A DNA stretch of 64,000 bases from Edaphochlamys debaryana (GCA_016858145.1 JAEHOE010000209.1:67001-131000), one strand, 5' to 3'; counted from the first letter of the stretch, positions 43,245-54,594 are shown. Numbers and translations are program-made. Notes: a model not told the origin generated them from the letters alone.

Positions 43245-45678
43245 TCAGCTCGGCATAATCCATATGCCCGTCCGCAGCCTCGGGCCCGCCCGCGCCCTCA
43301 GCTCCCGGAGCGCCTCCTCCAGGCCGTCGGGCAGCGCCGTGCCCTCGGGCCACACTAGGCCCAGCTCCGTCAGGCGCGGCAGGGCAGCCAGCGCGGGCAG
43401 GGCTCCGACGGGGAAGGAGCAGCCGCCCAGGACCAAGCGCTGCGGACATGAAGGATGGGGAGAGCACCGCGCAAAGGGGGATCGCGGTCGTCAGTGCACC
43501 CTGCACGCTGCACCCAGCAAACCCCAGCCCAGCGGACCCACCTCCAGGCCGGGCATGCAGCGGGCGATGGTGGCGAGGTCCGCAGCGCTGAGGGCGACAT
43601 GCCGCAACGTCAGTCTCCGCAACCCGTTGGCGCCCCATGCGCTCAGCCAGCGGCCGTGGCCCCCGAATCCCGGCGCGGGGACGGACAGTGGCAGCAGGAG
43701 GGGCACCGGGCTGCCGTCCTCACGAAGAGCATCGTCCCCGTGCACGCCATCAAACAACAGCTTGTGCGCCCCTGACAAAAGCGCAGCGGCGCGGCACAGC
43801 GCCTCCTCTCCCGCTGGTGACAGTTGGCTGGCCGCGTCTACTGATGTGGGTCTGGCAAGACACAGCTGTACACGGTCGTTGCTGATCTCGTCAGGTGCCG
43901 GCCCCACCCCCACTGCCACCTCCGTCAGGCTTCGCAGCGGCTCCAGAGCCGCCAGCTCTTCCGTGGAGTGCAGCCCCGACCATAAAAGCCGCAGGGCCCG
44001 CAGCTGGGGCGGCAGCTTGAAGCGCGCCCCCTCATCCGCTTCTGCTGCTGTCAGCCCCGCGGTTCCCGCGTGCAGCCGGGTGAGGGACGTGAGGCCGGTC
44101 AGGGAGAAGGCGAAGACCAGACCATCGCCCAGCCTCAGCTCCTGGAGGTTACGGAGCGCCGTGAAGCACGAGGCATCAATATAATCGCACTCCTCGAAGC
44201 TGATTGCCAGGGAGCGCAGGCCTCCGCCCAGAGGGACGAGTGCAGCCGTAATGCTGGTCAGCTGCTCTGGGGTGAAGCCCTGCCCTGCCGTGCGGTGCGC
44301 GTTCCGTGACGCAAGCTCGAGGGTGTCGAGCTGCGTCATGCCCGACAGGCGGCTCAGGGAGGTGGCGGCGCTGTCGAGGCTGAGGTCCAGGTGGAGGCGG
44401 AGCGAGCGCAGCTGTGTGGCGGCCCCCAGTGCTGCCGCCAGCGCTAGAGGCAGGGTGTCCAGGTTGGGGCCGAGCTCGAGCCGCCGCAGCGCCGGCAGCA
44501 GGGGCGTCGGGGCCGCACCAGCGGTGCTGCTCCCGGCCTCCTCCGCAGTGCCGGCGTGTGGGGTGTTGCTGCTGGGCCCGAGCAGCACCGCTAGGCCCAA
44601 GGCCGCCTGCTGCTGCTTTGCAACCGTAAGGACCGCCAGCGGGTCCAGCGTCATCCAGGCAATTGAAGTGTCCACCCGGCCGTCAATCCCGTCGCAGGGC
44701 AAGCCCACCTCCTCAAGACACGGAAAGGCTGCCCCAGCCGCAAGCGCCGCCTCGGGCGTGAGGAGCCGCAGCGACACGGTGAGCTTGGTGATGGCGGGTC
44801 GGTTCGGGTTTTGGAAACGGAGCAGAACAGCTGCTCCCTGCGGGGTGTTGGGGCGGAGCATGGGGGCCAGCAGAAGCGTTAGTGGAGTGCCGTGAGGAGC
44901 GTGGGCATTGTAGAGTGGGCAAGATGCATGGGCCTCAGGCCTGGCCGCCCACTTGGCACGTAGCAAGCGAGGTAAGCAGGTTGCTTCGATGAGCTAAGTG
45001 GGAACGCAGCGCCAGACCCACACTCACGCTGCATGCGGCACCGCCGCCTCCTTTGACTCGGACAGCGTCAGCTCCAGCTCCCGGAGGCGACGGCAGGTGC
45101 CGCACACCAGCATGCCGCACGCCAGCCGCAGCTAGCTGCGTCGCCACGTCCGTTCCCGCCTCGGCGCCCCGCACCCGCAGCTCCGTCACGAGCTGCGAGT
45201 CCACCGTGCCCCGGGCCCCCTTGCAGATCAGGCGGAACGTGCGAATGCTGCTGGGGTCGTCGAGGAGGTGCTTGAGGACGAGGGGGGCCAGGTCAGAGGT
45301 GATCAGGATGCCGACGGAGGTGGCCTCGCGCCAAAGGCCGCGCCGGAGCTGTCCGTCAAGGCCTGCTCGTCTCACCAGCTGCGAGGCCGCCAATGACCTG
45401 CTTCCGGGGGAGCGAGCGATGGAAGAGGAGGAATGAGCTTCAGGCCGTCGGTCGTTCTTCCCGGCGCGCCGCCCCTGAGCTAGCCAGATTTAATCCGGCT
45501 TTGGCTAAAAGGGCTGGCTGTATGACCTTCACGCGTCTGGTGCATGTCGATTCACGTGCCCTCGTGGCGCAAAGACCTCGCGGAGCTACAATCAGCTAGA
45601 AAAGCCCTTGCCCACTCACGGCTTAGGCATCGGAGCGCCCGCGCAGGCTGTCAGCAGAGTCCGGGCGAGATGCATCAT
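43245..45678 (-). CDS. F-box-like / leucine-rich-repeat protein, copy 3
   Basis: Four exons (45678-45620, 45397-45028, 44837-43542, 43439-43245) close in phase and give 639 residues. The LRR part (for example LLPALRRLELGPNLDTLP, TQLRSLRLHLDLSLD, LQELRLGDGLVF) and the N-terminal SDLAPLVLKHLLDDPSSIR match copies 1 and 2. Two frame changes relative to the others cancel: four extra bases in exon 2 (near 45131, after VATQL) and seven fewer at the start of exon 3 (near 44810). The residues between are read in a different frame, but the LRR part is in the normal one. The acceptor of exon 2 also differs: CCCCCAG of the other copies is CCCCCGG here, and a CAG a few bases on keeps the phase. It is therefore potentially functional with an altered segment of about 50 residues. 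Confidence 0.75.
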
Positions 45679-48010
45679 CGGGGCGCCAAGTTGCCTTGAG
45701 CTATCTAGGATGTGCAGGTTGTGGCCTCAAGGATGTGTATGCTTGATGTGCTGTGTGGTGTTGGACCCGGGGAAGCCGCAATGCACCCGTCCGGGCCGCT
45801 GTCGGTCGCGACAGCTCATCACAGCTCGTGGCAGCTCGCAGCTATCTCCCGCCCCTCCTCGCCCCTCCACGCCTTATGGGAGCCCTCGGACGAGCCCCTC
45901 CCTCCGTGCGATCAGCTGCATCTCCCGTCGTCGTCGCCCCGACTACGCTGCAGGCGGCTGCACGGCCCCGGCCCCCTCCCTCCCTGACTGTGCGCAGTAC
46001 CTGCTGCCCCTCCTCTCCCTGCCCGAAGCATCCGAAGTCCATCCCAAGAAGTCCGGTGGTAGCACGGCACTCCTCGCGGGCACCCTTGGAAGGCGTGAAT
46101 GGAGCGCAGTGCGCTGGCCCAAACCGGCCCGGGCGGCTCCGTTGAGTCCGTTCACACACCAAGACACCATCGCGGGACCGCCACCTTGGTCAAAGCAACG
46201 CAGCGTCCCTCATTCCACCTTGGAGCTTACATGACTAAATGCGTGCACCTGCCCTGGCCTGTGACCTCTGCGTCAGCTTGAGCTCCCCATGAACACCTCT
46301 GCAGACAGGAAGGTCTGAGACAAGGGCAGCTGTCAGCACAGGCACAGGCAGGAGCCATGAGGCCCTGTGGCCCCCTCCACCACCAGCAGCCTACATCTCA
46401 CGCAGAAGGGGCACAGCTGCACACGCAACGGACACCACCCCAAGGCAAGGCATCAGTCGCCAGAGGTCTGCAGCTCTGTCCCCATAACCTACCCAGCTTA
46501 GCGCCGGGACTTCGCACTCTCCATGATAGCAACTCACCATCCCCAGGCACGACATCAGTCCCCATGTAAGCACTCTCAAGGCAACAGCAAGGGTGGCCTC
46601 AGCAAAGGCAGAAGCCGCCGTCGCCTGCCTGCCTGCCCCTCTGTCCCCACAACCCACTGGCGAGTGAGCAGATGGGCAGAGCTCAACGGTGAGAACAAGG
46701 GCGGTGAAGAGATACCAGGCACCATTTGAGACTATTGAGACACCATAAGAGATGCCACATGCCAGTCTCATGCTTTCCCCCGTCCCCATGGCCTAAGGAC
46801 CGCCCCGAACACAACTTGAGACAGAACAGAGGTTGGCTGCGTCCCCCGGACCCCGAAGCCCCAGTTGACGCCCAACACAACCCCACGCGCATGTCGTGAC
46901 TGAACATTGCATCTATAAGCACTGACTGAACAGCCCCCTCTCGCAACCAGCAAGCAGCAAAGCACGCCGCGCATGCTACAGAGGCATCCGGGGATCCAGA
47001 CCCGCCCAGAATGACGATAAGGGTGCACGTCATTGGTTCGACCGTCAGCATACAGGTGGCCGGGGGTATTCCTGGACACTTTGTGCGGCAAAGGCCACAA
47101 GATAGGTCTGGGACCCGAGTCATGGCATGAAACTCGGGTCACTCATAGGCCTTGGGGTGTAGTATATGCAACTAGGATGCCGGGATGCCGCTACTCGTAG
47201 GAGCGTCGGGCTAGGCGTGCGCGTGCGGAGGGGTCCTCTTTGGGGAAACGGGAATTTCTGGGGTATTCCTGGACACCCCCATAGCACAGCAAGGATAACG
47301 GCGCTTGGAGCGCCGCCGCACCAGAAGGCTCCCCGTATGCTGTCAACCCCGTAGACAAGCGCCTTCGCCGACAGAACCACATATTAACGTTGCTGCTGAC
47401 CACGAGTGGGGCATGCGCAGCCATGGCGACATGTAATGCCGGAAAGCCGTCCAGCGGTGTCCGCGCTTTAGTGAAGGCTTCTCGCCCAACTAAGGTGCCT
47501 GATAATAGTTGCCGTGTAGCCTCCTATGCGCAATTAGCCCCTTGAGGCGTCGGTCGGCGGTGTCGCATGTCCATGCTTTCGCGCGAAAGTGTCGCGAGGG
47601 CCTCAACTCAGCCTACCTACTGTCGATTTGCTTATATGAAACACCGACTAATACTCTTGCGCGCTTGGATTGGGGTTCTCAGCTTGTCGTTCGGGTCGCG
47701 ATGTGGCGCCCATGCCCGGCACCCGGCACGAAACCCTGGACACCGGTAAGGTCTCTCTTCATAAGTTCAAGGCCCTGAGCCCCAAGGAGACACCTAGGGG
47801 TACCTAGGATCCGAGGCACAGCATCTGGAACGCAGTAACGCGTGCGTCACTGGGGGTGTCCAACAATACCCCTGTCCTAAGTTACCCCGGGCCACCTGTG
47901 AGTCAAGACTCTCAGCCACGCCTCATGGCAAACTTCCGCCGCAGTCAGCCGCAGGTTGGCCCTTGGTAGCTCCCTCCCAGGCTCCCAAAAGCCTCACCCC
48001 GTACACCACC
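45679..48010. other. Intergenic region without a recognised gene
   Basis: Begins with the promoter flank of LRR gene 3 (similar to the other two for about 200 bases). Beyond that no coding frame is supported. Repeated GGGGTATTCCTGGACAC blocks at about 47063 and 47260 suggest small mobile elements. Confidence 0.4.
47260..47872. mobile_element. Possible small inverted-repeat element
   Basis: 47260-47280 (GGGGTATTCCTGGACACCCC plus C) and 47852-47872 (GGGGGTGTCCAACAATACCC plus C) are inverted repeats matching at about 18 of 21 positions. No transposase frame lies between. A third copy of the left end is at about 47063. Target-site duplications were not identified. Confidence 0.3.
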
Positions 48011-48052
48011 TGAGACACCATCTGAGACACCATCTGAGACACCATCTGAGAC
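48011..48052 (+). repeat. 12-bp tandem repeat at the 5' edge of the LINE
   Basis: Three and a half copies of TGAGACACCATC directly abut the first base of the LINE reading frame. Confidence 0.9.
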
Positions 48053-51000
48053 TGTGCAGCTGCCAGTACGATGGGGTGGCCACAGCTTCACGCTGACCTG
48101 CGCCTACCTTCCTTCCGCCAACCCTTCAGCTCAACGTTGCTTTATTGAGACTGTCCTCGGCCCCAGTCTGTCAGCCACGAGCACCCACCTCCTAGCAGCC
48201 GACTTCAACTTCGTCCCCAACCCCGCCCTGGACAGCATCTCGGCGCATGGGCGCCCCGACGATGCCGCCACCACAGCAACTTTCTCCACCTTCTGCCCAG
48301 GCCTCGTTGACGTCTATCGTGCCCTTCACCCCGAGCAGCGCGCATACACGTTCACCAACGGCGCCAGCGCCGCCCGCCTCGACCGCCTTCTCGCCTCCAG
48401 TCCCCTGGCGGCCCACGTGCCCACCTGCCGCGTGGAGTCAGGCCGCCCCTCTGACCACCGGCTGGTTTCCATCTACATCAACCCCCTTGACACGGCACGG
48501 CCCCCCGGGCGGGGCCTCCCAAGAGCCCGCCTCCACTTCTTGGATCACCCCGACCTGCGAGACCAGTTTGGCGACTGGCTTATACAAGCGAGTGCCGCAC
48601 GCCCAACCACGCCCGCCGAGTGCCTGCAGTGGTGGACCCGCTTCAAGCGCTCCCTCCTCATCAGCTGCAACCGACTCAACCGTATGGCCCGCCAGCGCCG
48701 CCTGCAGGCAACTGCAGAAGCAGAGGCGGCTGCCCAAGCAGAAGCCGCAGCATTTGCAGCCGTAGCAGCGGGCGACCTCAGCGCCGCGTCAGCAGCGGCC
48801 GCCGCGCGCGCAGCTGCCGCCGCCGCCAGCCTCCGCGCCGCAGCACCATGGGCCCGCCGCGCACGTCAAGCCTGGCTCCAGACTGGGGAGCGCCCCTGCC
48901 CAGCCATCACACGACTAATCCGCCCCGTCTCAGGTGGCTGCGTCATACGACAGCTTCAGCGCCCTGACGGGTCCCAGGCAACCAATCCCGAAGAGTTACC
49001 TGAGGTGATGGCAGAGTTCTGGAGCAGAGTCAGCACAGCCGCAGCTGCCGATCCAGAAGCCCGCGCACAGGTCTTACACGCCCTACGTGCAGCCGGCAAC
49101 CGCTGCCCGCCGAGCCGTGTAGCCGAGATGGGGGCAGCGGAGGTTCTGGCAAAGGAGGTAGCCACAGCTATTGCCGGCGCCCGGCCCGGAACTGCCCCCG
49201 GCGCAGATGGCATCCCCATGGATCTCTACAAGGTGTACGCAGCACAGCTAACCCCTATCCTCGTTGACGTCTTCACCGCCATTGGGACCACCGAGTCGAC
49301 CCCAGCAGGCTTTCTGGACGCAGTGATCTCGTGCTTTCACAAGGGCGGGGACCCAGCTGTCGCTGCCATGTACCGCCCAATCGCCCTCCTGGACACGGAC
49401 TACCGCCTCCTTGCCCGCGTCCTCGCCCGCCGCCTCCTCCCCGCCTTCGTGGAGGCCATTGACAACGAGCAGACCGCCTTCCTCACCCTTCGCCTCATCT
49501 CCGACAACATCCTCCTCATGCAGCTGCTCGCTGAGTCCTTGCGCAAATCAGGCGAGTCGGGCCTCATAGCCTTCCTCGACTTCCACAAAGCGTACGACAC
49601 CGTGGACAGGCCGTTCCTCCTCGCCTGCCTGGATGCTCTGGGGGTTGGCGATGGCTTTCTTAGATGGGTCAGACTGATCTACACGGGCACCAGATCGGCT
49701 GCCTTGGTCAACGGTCAGCTTTCCAGCTATAAGGCAGTTACAGCTGGGGTACGACAGGGCTGCCCGCTGGCCCCCCTTCTCTACCTGGCCCCCGGACAAG
49801 CCCTGCTCTCCTTCCTCAAGCGACTTGAACTGGGGTTCGCCCTAGCCAACACGCGCCTCACAGCCAGCCAGTATGCAGATGACTACGGACAGATCCTGCG
49901 ATCCACCGCCCTCGTCTCCGCCCTGATGAGCGCCATGGACACCTTCGCAGCAGCGTCAGGCCAACGCCTCAACGTGGGAAAGTGCGAGCTCCTCCGCATC
50001 GGCACGCCGCCGCCCCCGGCCCTCCAGCAGCATCCCCCCCCCGGACCCCAGGCTGCGGAGCAGGTTGCCGGCCTCCACCTCGCCGCCTCTGCACGCACCC
50101 TTGGCGTCACGTTCTCCACACAACCAACGGCGGCCACTCCCCTCCCTCCCCCCCTGCTGGACAAGTTCCTCAGCCGCCTGACTCTGATCGCGAGGATGGG
50201 CCTCTCAGCCTTCGGCGTTGCCTCATGCCTGTCCGCCTACGGCCTGGGCACCCTCCTCTACCACTGCCAGCACAACGGCCTACCCCCTCGTACGGCGACA
50301 GAGCACCTAGTGGGCACGGTGGCGGCCCTGACCGACCGCAACATGACGCCTGCTCGATACAGGGACAACCCCAACGCACTGCCCGCAGGAGCACCCACGA
50401 GCTGCATGTACCTCTCCCCGGCAGTTGGCGGCTTTGGCCTGCTCCCCCTCGTCGAGCACACTGGCGCCAGGCACGCGAGTGCGGCAGTCCGTGGCATTCT
50501 GGGCGCCTGCGGCCTCCTCCGCTACCGCCCGCCGTGGACCGCGCCGCTCGTCTCCCTGCTCCGCTCAACCCACCCAGCAGCACACCCGCTCTGCCTCCTG
50601 ACCATGCGGCGCCCGACCTCGTCGATCGGTCTCCGCATCTTGGGGGCCACAGTCCAACGCGCAACCTCACCAGCACTGGTGCGCGTGGCAGGCGCGCTAG
50701 CGCTGCTGCCCCGGGCCCAAGTGATTGCTCCCATGCCAGCCGGAGCCTGGGTCTACAATGCACCGCTTTGGGGCAACCCAGCCCTGCCCGCGGGGAACAT
50801 CGACAACAACGCCCCAAGCTGGGGCCTCGAAGGCGAGTTCACAGATCTGTTCGCGGTTCCGGGACTGCGGACAGAAGGCACGGCAGTCCGCTGCCTAGAT
50901 GAGCTTGAGCGCATCCGAGGGATGCACGGGCTGGAGGGCAGCATAGGCCGGGCTCTCGCACGGGCGAGGGCCCAGATCAACAGGTCATATACCGAAAGGG

Positions 51001-51701
51001 TAGTACAGAGCATTTTGGGCACGCAGGTGGGAGCGCTCCCGCAAGCACTCCGCAATGGACTAGACATGGGACAGCGCCTGGGCGCGCTTATTAGCCGGCT
51101 CCCGGCCGGGTGGGCCGAAGCAGCACGGGGGGTGGACGATCAGGCGGCCGCCCCAAGGGAAGAAGAGGCTTGGGCGAACATTGCCAGGGGCATAGGCTGG
51201 GAGGACGTCAGCTTGGCAAAGATGACAGTTAGCCTGGCCACGCACTTGCAATTGGGACCGGCTCGGGTTAAGCTAGCACGGAAGCATGCACTTTACATTC
51301 AGGAGGCGTACGGCACAGACACGGCGTCAGCAGAAGCAGTGGCAAGTCTGAAAGCGGTTTGGCCGAGGTTGTGGGGCATTAAGTGGGATCCGGGCAATAA
51401 AGAGCCCTTGTGGAGGCTGGCGATGGATGGCTTCCCGGGATTTGGCATGCACCGGAGCCAGTTAGGAACTGAGAACGTGGCGAGGTGTCCGTGTGGGCGG
51501 GCCATGGAGCAAGGCGATCGGCTCCACCATTTCTGGTATTGTCCAGCCGCTGTGGCTGTTCGTATGCGCCTCAGTCATGGTATTGGCAGGGCGGTGAAAC
51601 GACACGAGGTGTGGCTTGCTGTGCCCCCAGAGGGCACCGGGATTCATGCGCGAGTGTGGGACGTGGTGTTACGGGCCGCAAGTGCTTGCGTACTCAAGTG
51701 A
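48053..51701 (+). mobile_element. 5'-truncated L1-like non-LTR retrotransposon
   Basis: The element begins abruptly inside the endonuclease domain and continues through reverse transcriptase to the end of ORF2. No ORF1 or 5' untranslated region is present upstream, as expected from incomplete reverse transcription. The 3' end is not defined: no poly(A) or clear target-site duplication was recognised after the stop. Confidence 0.85.
48054..51701 (+). CDS. LINE ORF2 fragment: endonuclease (partial) and reverse transcriptase
   Basis: Open for 1,215 codons with no ATG at its left edge (first codon GTG), so it is the 3' part of a longer ORF. Residues 1-150 are the C-terminal half of an AP-type endonuclease (HLLAADFNFVPNP; SGRPSDHRLVSIY). 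Residues about 290-350 form a linker. Reverse transcriptase covers about 360-650, with YRPIALLDTDYRLLARVLAR near 440, LIAFLDFHKAYDTVDRPFLL near 506, VTAGVRQGCPLAPLLY and the catalytic YADD near 607. The C-terminal region has a zinc-finger-like CPCGRAMEQGDRLHHFWYCP near 1145-1164, typical of plant and algal L1 elements. The frame is undamaged, so the insertion is probably young or the copy is recently truncated. Confidence 0.93.
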   Translation: MQLPVRWGGHSFTLTCAYLPSANPSAQRCFIETVLGPSLSATSTHLLAADFNFVPNPALDSISAHGRPDDAATTATFSTFCPGLVDVYRALHPEQRAYTFTNGASAARLDRLLASSPLAAHVPTCRVESGRPSDHRLVSIYINPLDTARPPGRGLPRARLHFLDHPDLRDQFGDWLIQASAARPTTPAECLQWWTRFKRSLLISCNRLNRMARQRRLQATAEAEAAAQAEAAAFAAVAAGDLSAASAAAAARAAAAAASLRAAAPWARRARQAWLQTGERPCPAITRLIRPVSGGCVIRQLQRPDGSQATNPEELPEVMAEFWSRVSTAAAADPEARAQVLHALRAAGNRCPPSRVAEMGAAEVLAKEVATAIAGARPGTAPGADGIPMDLYKVYAAQLTPILVDVFTAIGTTESTPAGFLDAVISCFHKGGDPAVAAMYRPIALLDTDYRLLARVLARRLLPAFVEAIDNEQTAFLTLRLISDNILLMQLLAESLRKSGESGLIAFLDFHKAYDTVDRPFLLACLDALGVGDGFLRWVRLIYTGTRSAALVNGQLSSYKAVTAGVRQGCPLAPLLYLAPGQALLSFLKRLELGFALANTRLTASQYADDYGQILRSTALVSALMSAMDTFAAASGQRLNVGKCELLRIGTPPPPALQQHPPPGPQAAEQVAGLHLAASARTLGVTFSTQPTAATPLPPPLLDKFLSRLTLIARMGLSAFGVASCLSAYGLGTLLYHCQHNGLPPRTATEHLVGTVAALTDRNMTPARYRDNPNALPAGAPTSCMYLSPAVGGFGLLPLVEHTGARHASAAVRGILGACGLLRYRPPWTAPLVSLLRSTHPAAHPLCLLTMRRPTSSIGLRILGATVQRATSPALVRVAGALALLPRAQVIAPMPAGAWVYNAPLWGNPALPAGNIDNNAPSWGLEGEFTDLFAVPGLRTEGTAVRCLDELERIRGMHGLEGSIGRALARARAQINRSYTERVVQSILGTQVGALPQALRNGLDMGQRLGALISRLPAGWAEAARGVDDQAAAPREEEAWANIARGIGWEDVSLAKMTVSLATHLQLGPARVKLARKHALYIQEAYGTDTASAEAVASLKAVWPRLWGIKWDPGNKEPLWRLAMDGFPGFGMHRSQLGTENVARCPCGRAMEQGDRLHHFWYCPAAVAVRMRLSHGIGRAVKRHEVWLAVPPEGTGIHARVWDVVLRAASACVLK

Positions 51702-53997
51702 GGTCTTGACCTGCTTGCGTGGTCGCGGTTCGGGCCCTTGCCGGCGTCTTTACCGCTTTGCGGGGTGAAGCCGGTGGGGGGGAAACAGCCCGAGCGGGTA
51801 CGTGCCAGACCCGGCACACCGTGGCGTGCCCCTTCAGGGCGACGGTGAATTATGGCGCACTCAAGTCTATGCATTCGGAGTCGTGCGTATGGTGTTGTCG
51901 CGCAACTCGCGGGTGGCCAAGGACTGAGCGGTGTCGCTGTTCCCCGACCTTTCGGACGGGTTGCCGTTGGGTTGTAAATTATCGACGATTGTTATCTGTG
52001 CCCGAGCTTGCTGGCCGAGCGCCGTGAGGCGCGAGGCCTTGGCGCCAAGTTGGGCCTTCTCAGCGCGCTCCCCTTCCTTCAGTGGCAACATCTTCTTTGT
52101 GGCGCATCTTAGCAACAGGAGAAATGCGGCGGTGCGCGGACTTAGGCGGAGGAAAGAAGGTCACGGCAAAGAAGAGCAGCTGGCGCGAGTAGCCCCAGCA
52201 GCGCGGCAAGCAGTGTTGTGTGTGCGAGGAGACTAGGTGGTATCTTGGCTACTTTAGCGACGCGGGAGGTTCGGTGGGCGCTGCCGTGAACCAGAGTGAC
52301 TTTATGCAGGGAAGCGGCGCCCGAGCTAGGAACCCCTGTTGTTCTTAGAGCTGGAGCTTTTGGTGTAGTTGCGAGGGTTAGGTAGGCAAAGCCCGGGTAG
52401 GTAGATGATTTGGGTGGGACCCGAAGGCGCACAGGCGCGAGCGGGACAGCCCTCTTTCCCCAGCCAGCGTGGCCTTGTGGTGGTGTGGTTTAGGTGTTAG
52501 CGAGGTGCTCAGCGAGGGCCTTGTGTAGCCTGCGTGGCAAGCACCGGCGCTCACCAGCGCCGGTGCGCCCAGGTAACCGACGTCTGTGCCAGGGACTTCG
52601 CCCCGAAAGGCAAAAGCCCCTGCGCGTTCGGCGGGCCGTGTGGCGGGAGCCGGAAGCCCGAGCCTCCCGACTCGGGCTGGGCCCTGCGCCACCTTCCAAC
52701 AATCCCGGAGGGGCCTTTACGGGCCTTCGGAGGGCCCGGATCCCGAAAGGGCAGGCCCAGGTGTCGGAAGGCCCAGGTGGTACGACAGACCCAGGTCAGG
52801 CCCGCAGCGAGTTCGCTCTTAAGGCCCAGACGCGGCGTTATCAGGTTTAACACTTTTACTCTTACTGTTCCCTTATTCCCGGTTCCCTTATTGCTCTCCA
52901 AAGCTCTCAGACTCTCGATCTACTCTCGGCTCTGTTAATCGGCTTGCGCCGGACTGATCACCCGTCGCTCGGAACTCTCGGTACTGTAAGGTCTCCGCTT
53001 AATTACACGCCCCAAGACCCAAGGACTCACGGTACTAGGTTTGGTCGCTGATCGCTGCAGCCCCACTGCAGTTGTATCGCCCCCGTTCAGCAGAGCTAGG
53101 CTAGCCTCGGCCCGGTTAGCCCGTTTTCCCGTCAAGGCAGGAGGTCGCTCCCCTGTCGCGTGGACGTGCAGCGGTCCCACTCCCTCTGTCCACAACTACA
53201 GCGCCCCAGAGCTCCGGCGCGGCGGCACAGCCTCTACATCTTCGGCACCGCCCCAGTTCCCCCAGGTTCGTGTGACTAAGCCTCCGTCCCTGTGCGCGAG
53301 AACGCTCAGCGGCCACTAGCACCGGCAGAGGATCAGCCCCTGCCCGCGTCAGGCCCGTGCACCTAGTCCTAGCAGCTCGTGTGCCGCCCTTTTTCGGGTA
53401 GCCCTTGTGGACCTGCGTCAGCGTAGCAGCCTCAGTTGGCCCCTGACAGCAGTGCACTAGTCCGAGGTCCGCGTGACTAAGCCTCCGGATCTACCAGCGG
53501 ACCCCTAGCCGTCGGTGATTGCAGCCAGTCCTTCTTCCTCTCGTCACCTGCCCCGACCAGCATCTCTAGCGGCAGCAGGCCCGTGTGACTAAGCCTCCGT
53601 CCCTGCCAGCAGCCCCCTTTCTTAGGCACGCTCCGAGGGACGCAGCAGCAGCTCCCTTGCAGGCCCGCAACCGTCCAGCCGTCTGCCGTGCTAGCCGTTC
53701 GGACGCAGCCTTTCCGGACCCTTTCCCACAGACCGATCAGCAGGAGCCTCACTCCAGATCTTCCCGCTTTCTGCTCAGTCCGCCCTCCGCGGCCCCCTTC
53801 CGGTCCATTAGGGAGCCGAGCGCCAGCGAGGCGACAGTAGCCTCGACTCGTTTCACAGCCCCTTTCAGCCAGGGCTTCGCGTCATACAACCTCGCCCTCG
53901 GCCCTCTTACCCTTCGATCCCCAGGTCCTGCACCCGCCTAGCCTGGGCGCTAATCGATCAACCTTCCCCGTCAGGCGTTTCCGCCGTCTGTACGTGG
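51702..53997. other. LINE 3' flank and upstream part of the LTR-like element
   Basis: No supported gene. Part must be the LINE 3' untranslated region and part the U3-like region of the element to the right, but the border could not be found without a second LTR. A - strand frame at 51867-52115 reads as a helical peptide (AEKAQLGAKASRLTALGQQA) but has no start or recognisable family. Confidence 0.4.
53271..53605 (+). repeat. Three spaced copies of TGTGACTAAGCCTCCGTCCC
   Basis: Copies at 53271-53292 and 53584-53605 are identical over 22 bases (ending TG). A third at 53473-53487 shares 15 bases. They lie about 400-730 bases upstream of a TATA-like sequence. Confidence 0.8.
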
Positions 53998-54003
53998 TAT
54001 AAA
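53998..54003 (+). promoter_or_regulatory. TATA-like box of the LTR-like element
   Basis: TATAAA within GTGGTATAAACCGC. Transcription starting about 30 bases later would give a 5' leader of about 560 bases before the ATG at 54595, which is typical of a retroelement. Confidence 0.45.
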
Positions 54004-54594
54004 CCGCTTCCGCTCAACTCTAAGTTTCAAGTACTACGTGGTTATCTGCACACCACCCTCCGCTCGTTCCTACTCGACACAACCCGGCTCGTGGGGTGTC
54101 TTCTTACACCTCCTTGCCGCACGCGTTTGGAGGCTTCGCAAACGGTCCAAGGGCGCGGCAGCTACACCTTCGACAGTAGTAGACTACAGCAGCAAGCAGT
54201 GCGCGCGAAAATTTTGGGTGTGTAAATTTGGTCTCTACCCCGTTGGTGTGGTCGCTCCGCTTGTGGTAGCGGGACCTGGTTTGCAAGTCACACGCGTGTT
54301 GTGAGCCTCCGACTGCAGCGGAGCGCCCCCTTTTCGTCTACTAATTTAGCGGCAACAGAGGCCGCCAGTACTACAACTCCTAAAACCCGACCGATAAAGC
54401 CTTCACCCTCAATCTACGTCCTTCCCCCTTACCTCCTCCGCGTATTCCCCCACTCCTCCTCCGCGCTTTACCTCTTTCCTGCAGGTGTCCACACTTTCGT
54501 CTAGCCTCCGCGCATTCGTCACCACTCCTCCTCCGCGCATCCCCCACACCACCTCCGCGCAGACAGTCTCTTACGCAGGAGAAGCTCAAGAATC

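Noticed and set aside
49982..50902. 306-codon alternative + frame inside the LINE
   Set aside because: Overlaps the reverse transcriptase frame, is Pro/Arg/His-rich and has no domain; a frame shadow.
51867..52115. Helical - strand peptide after the LINE
   Set aside because: No start codon context, no partner exon in phase and no family; kept only as a note in the intergenic description.
53271..53605. CRISPR-like spaced repeats
   Set aside because: Only three copies with uneven spacing, in eukaryotic retroelement flank; not an array.
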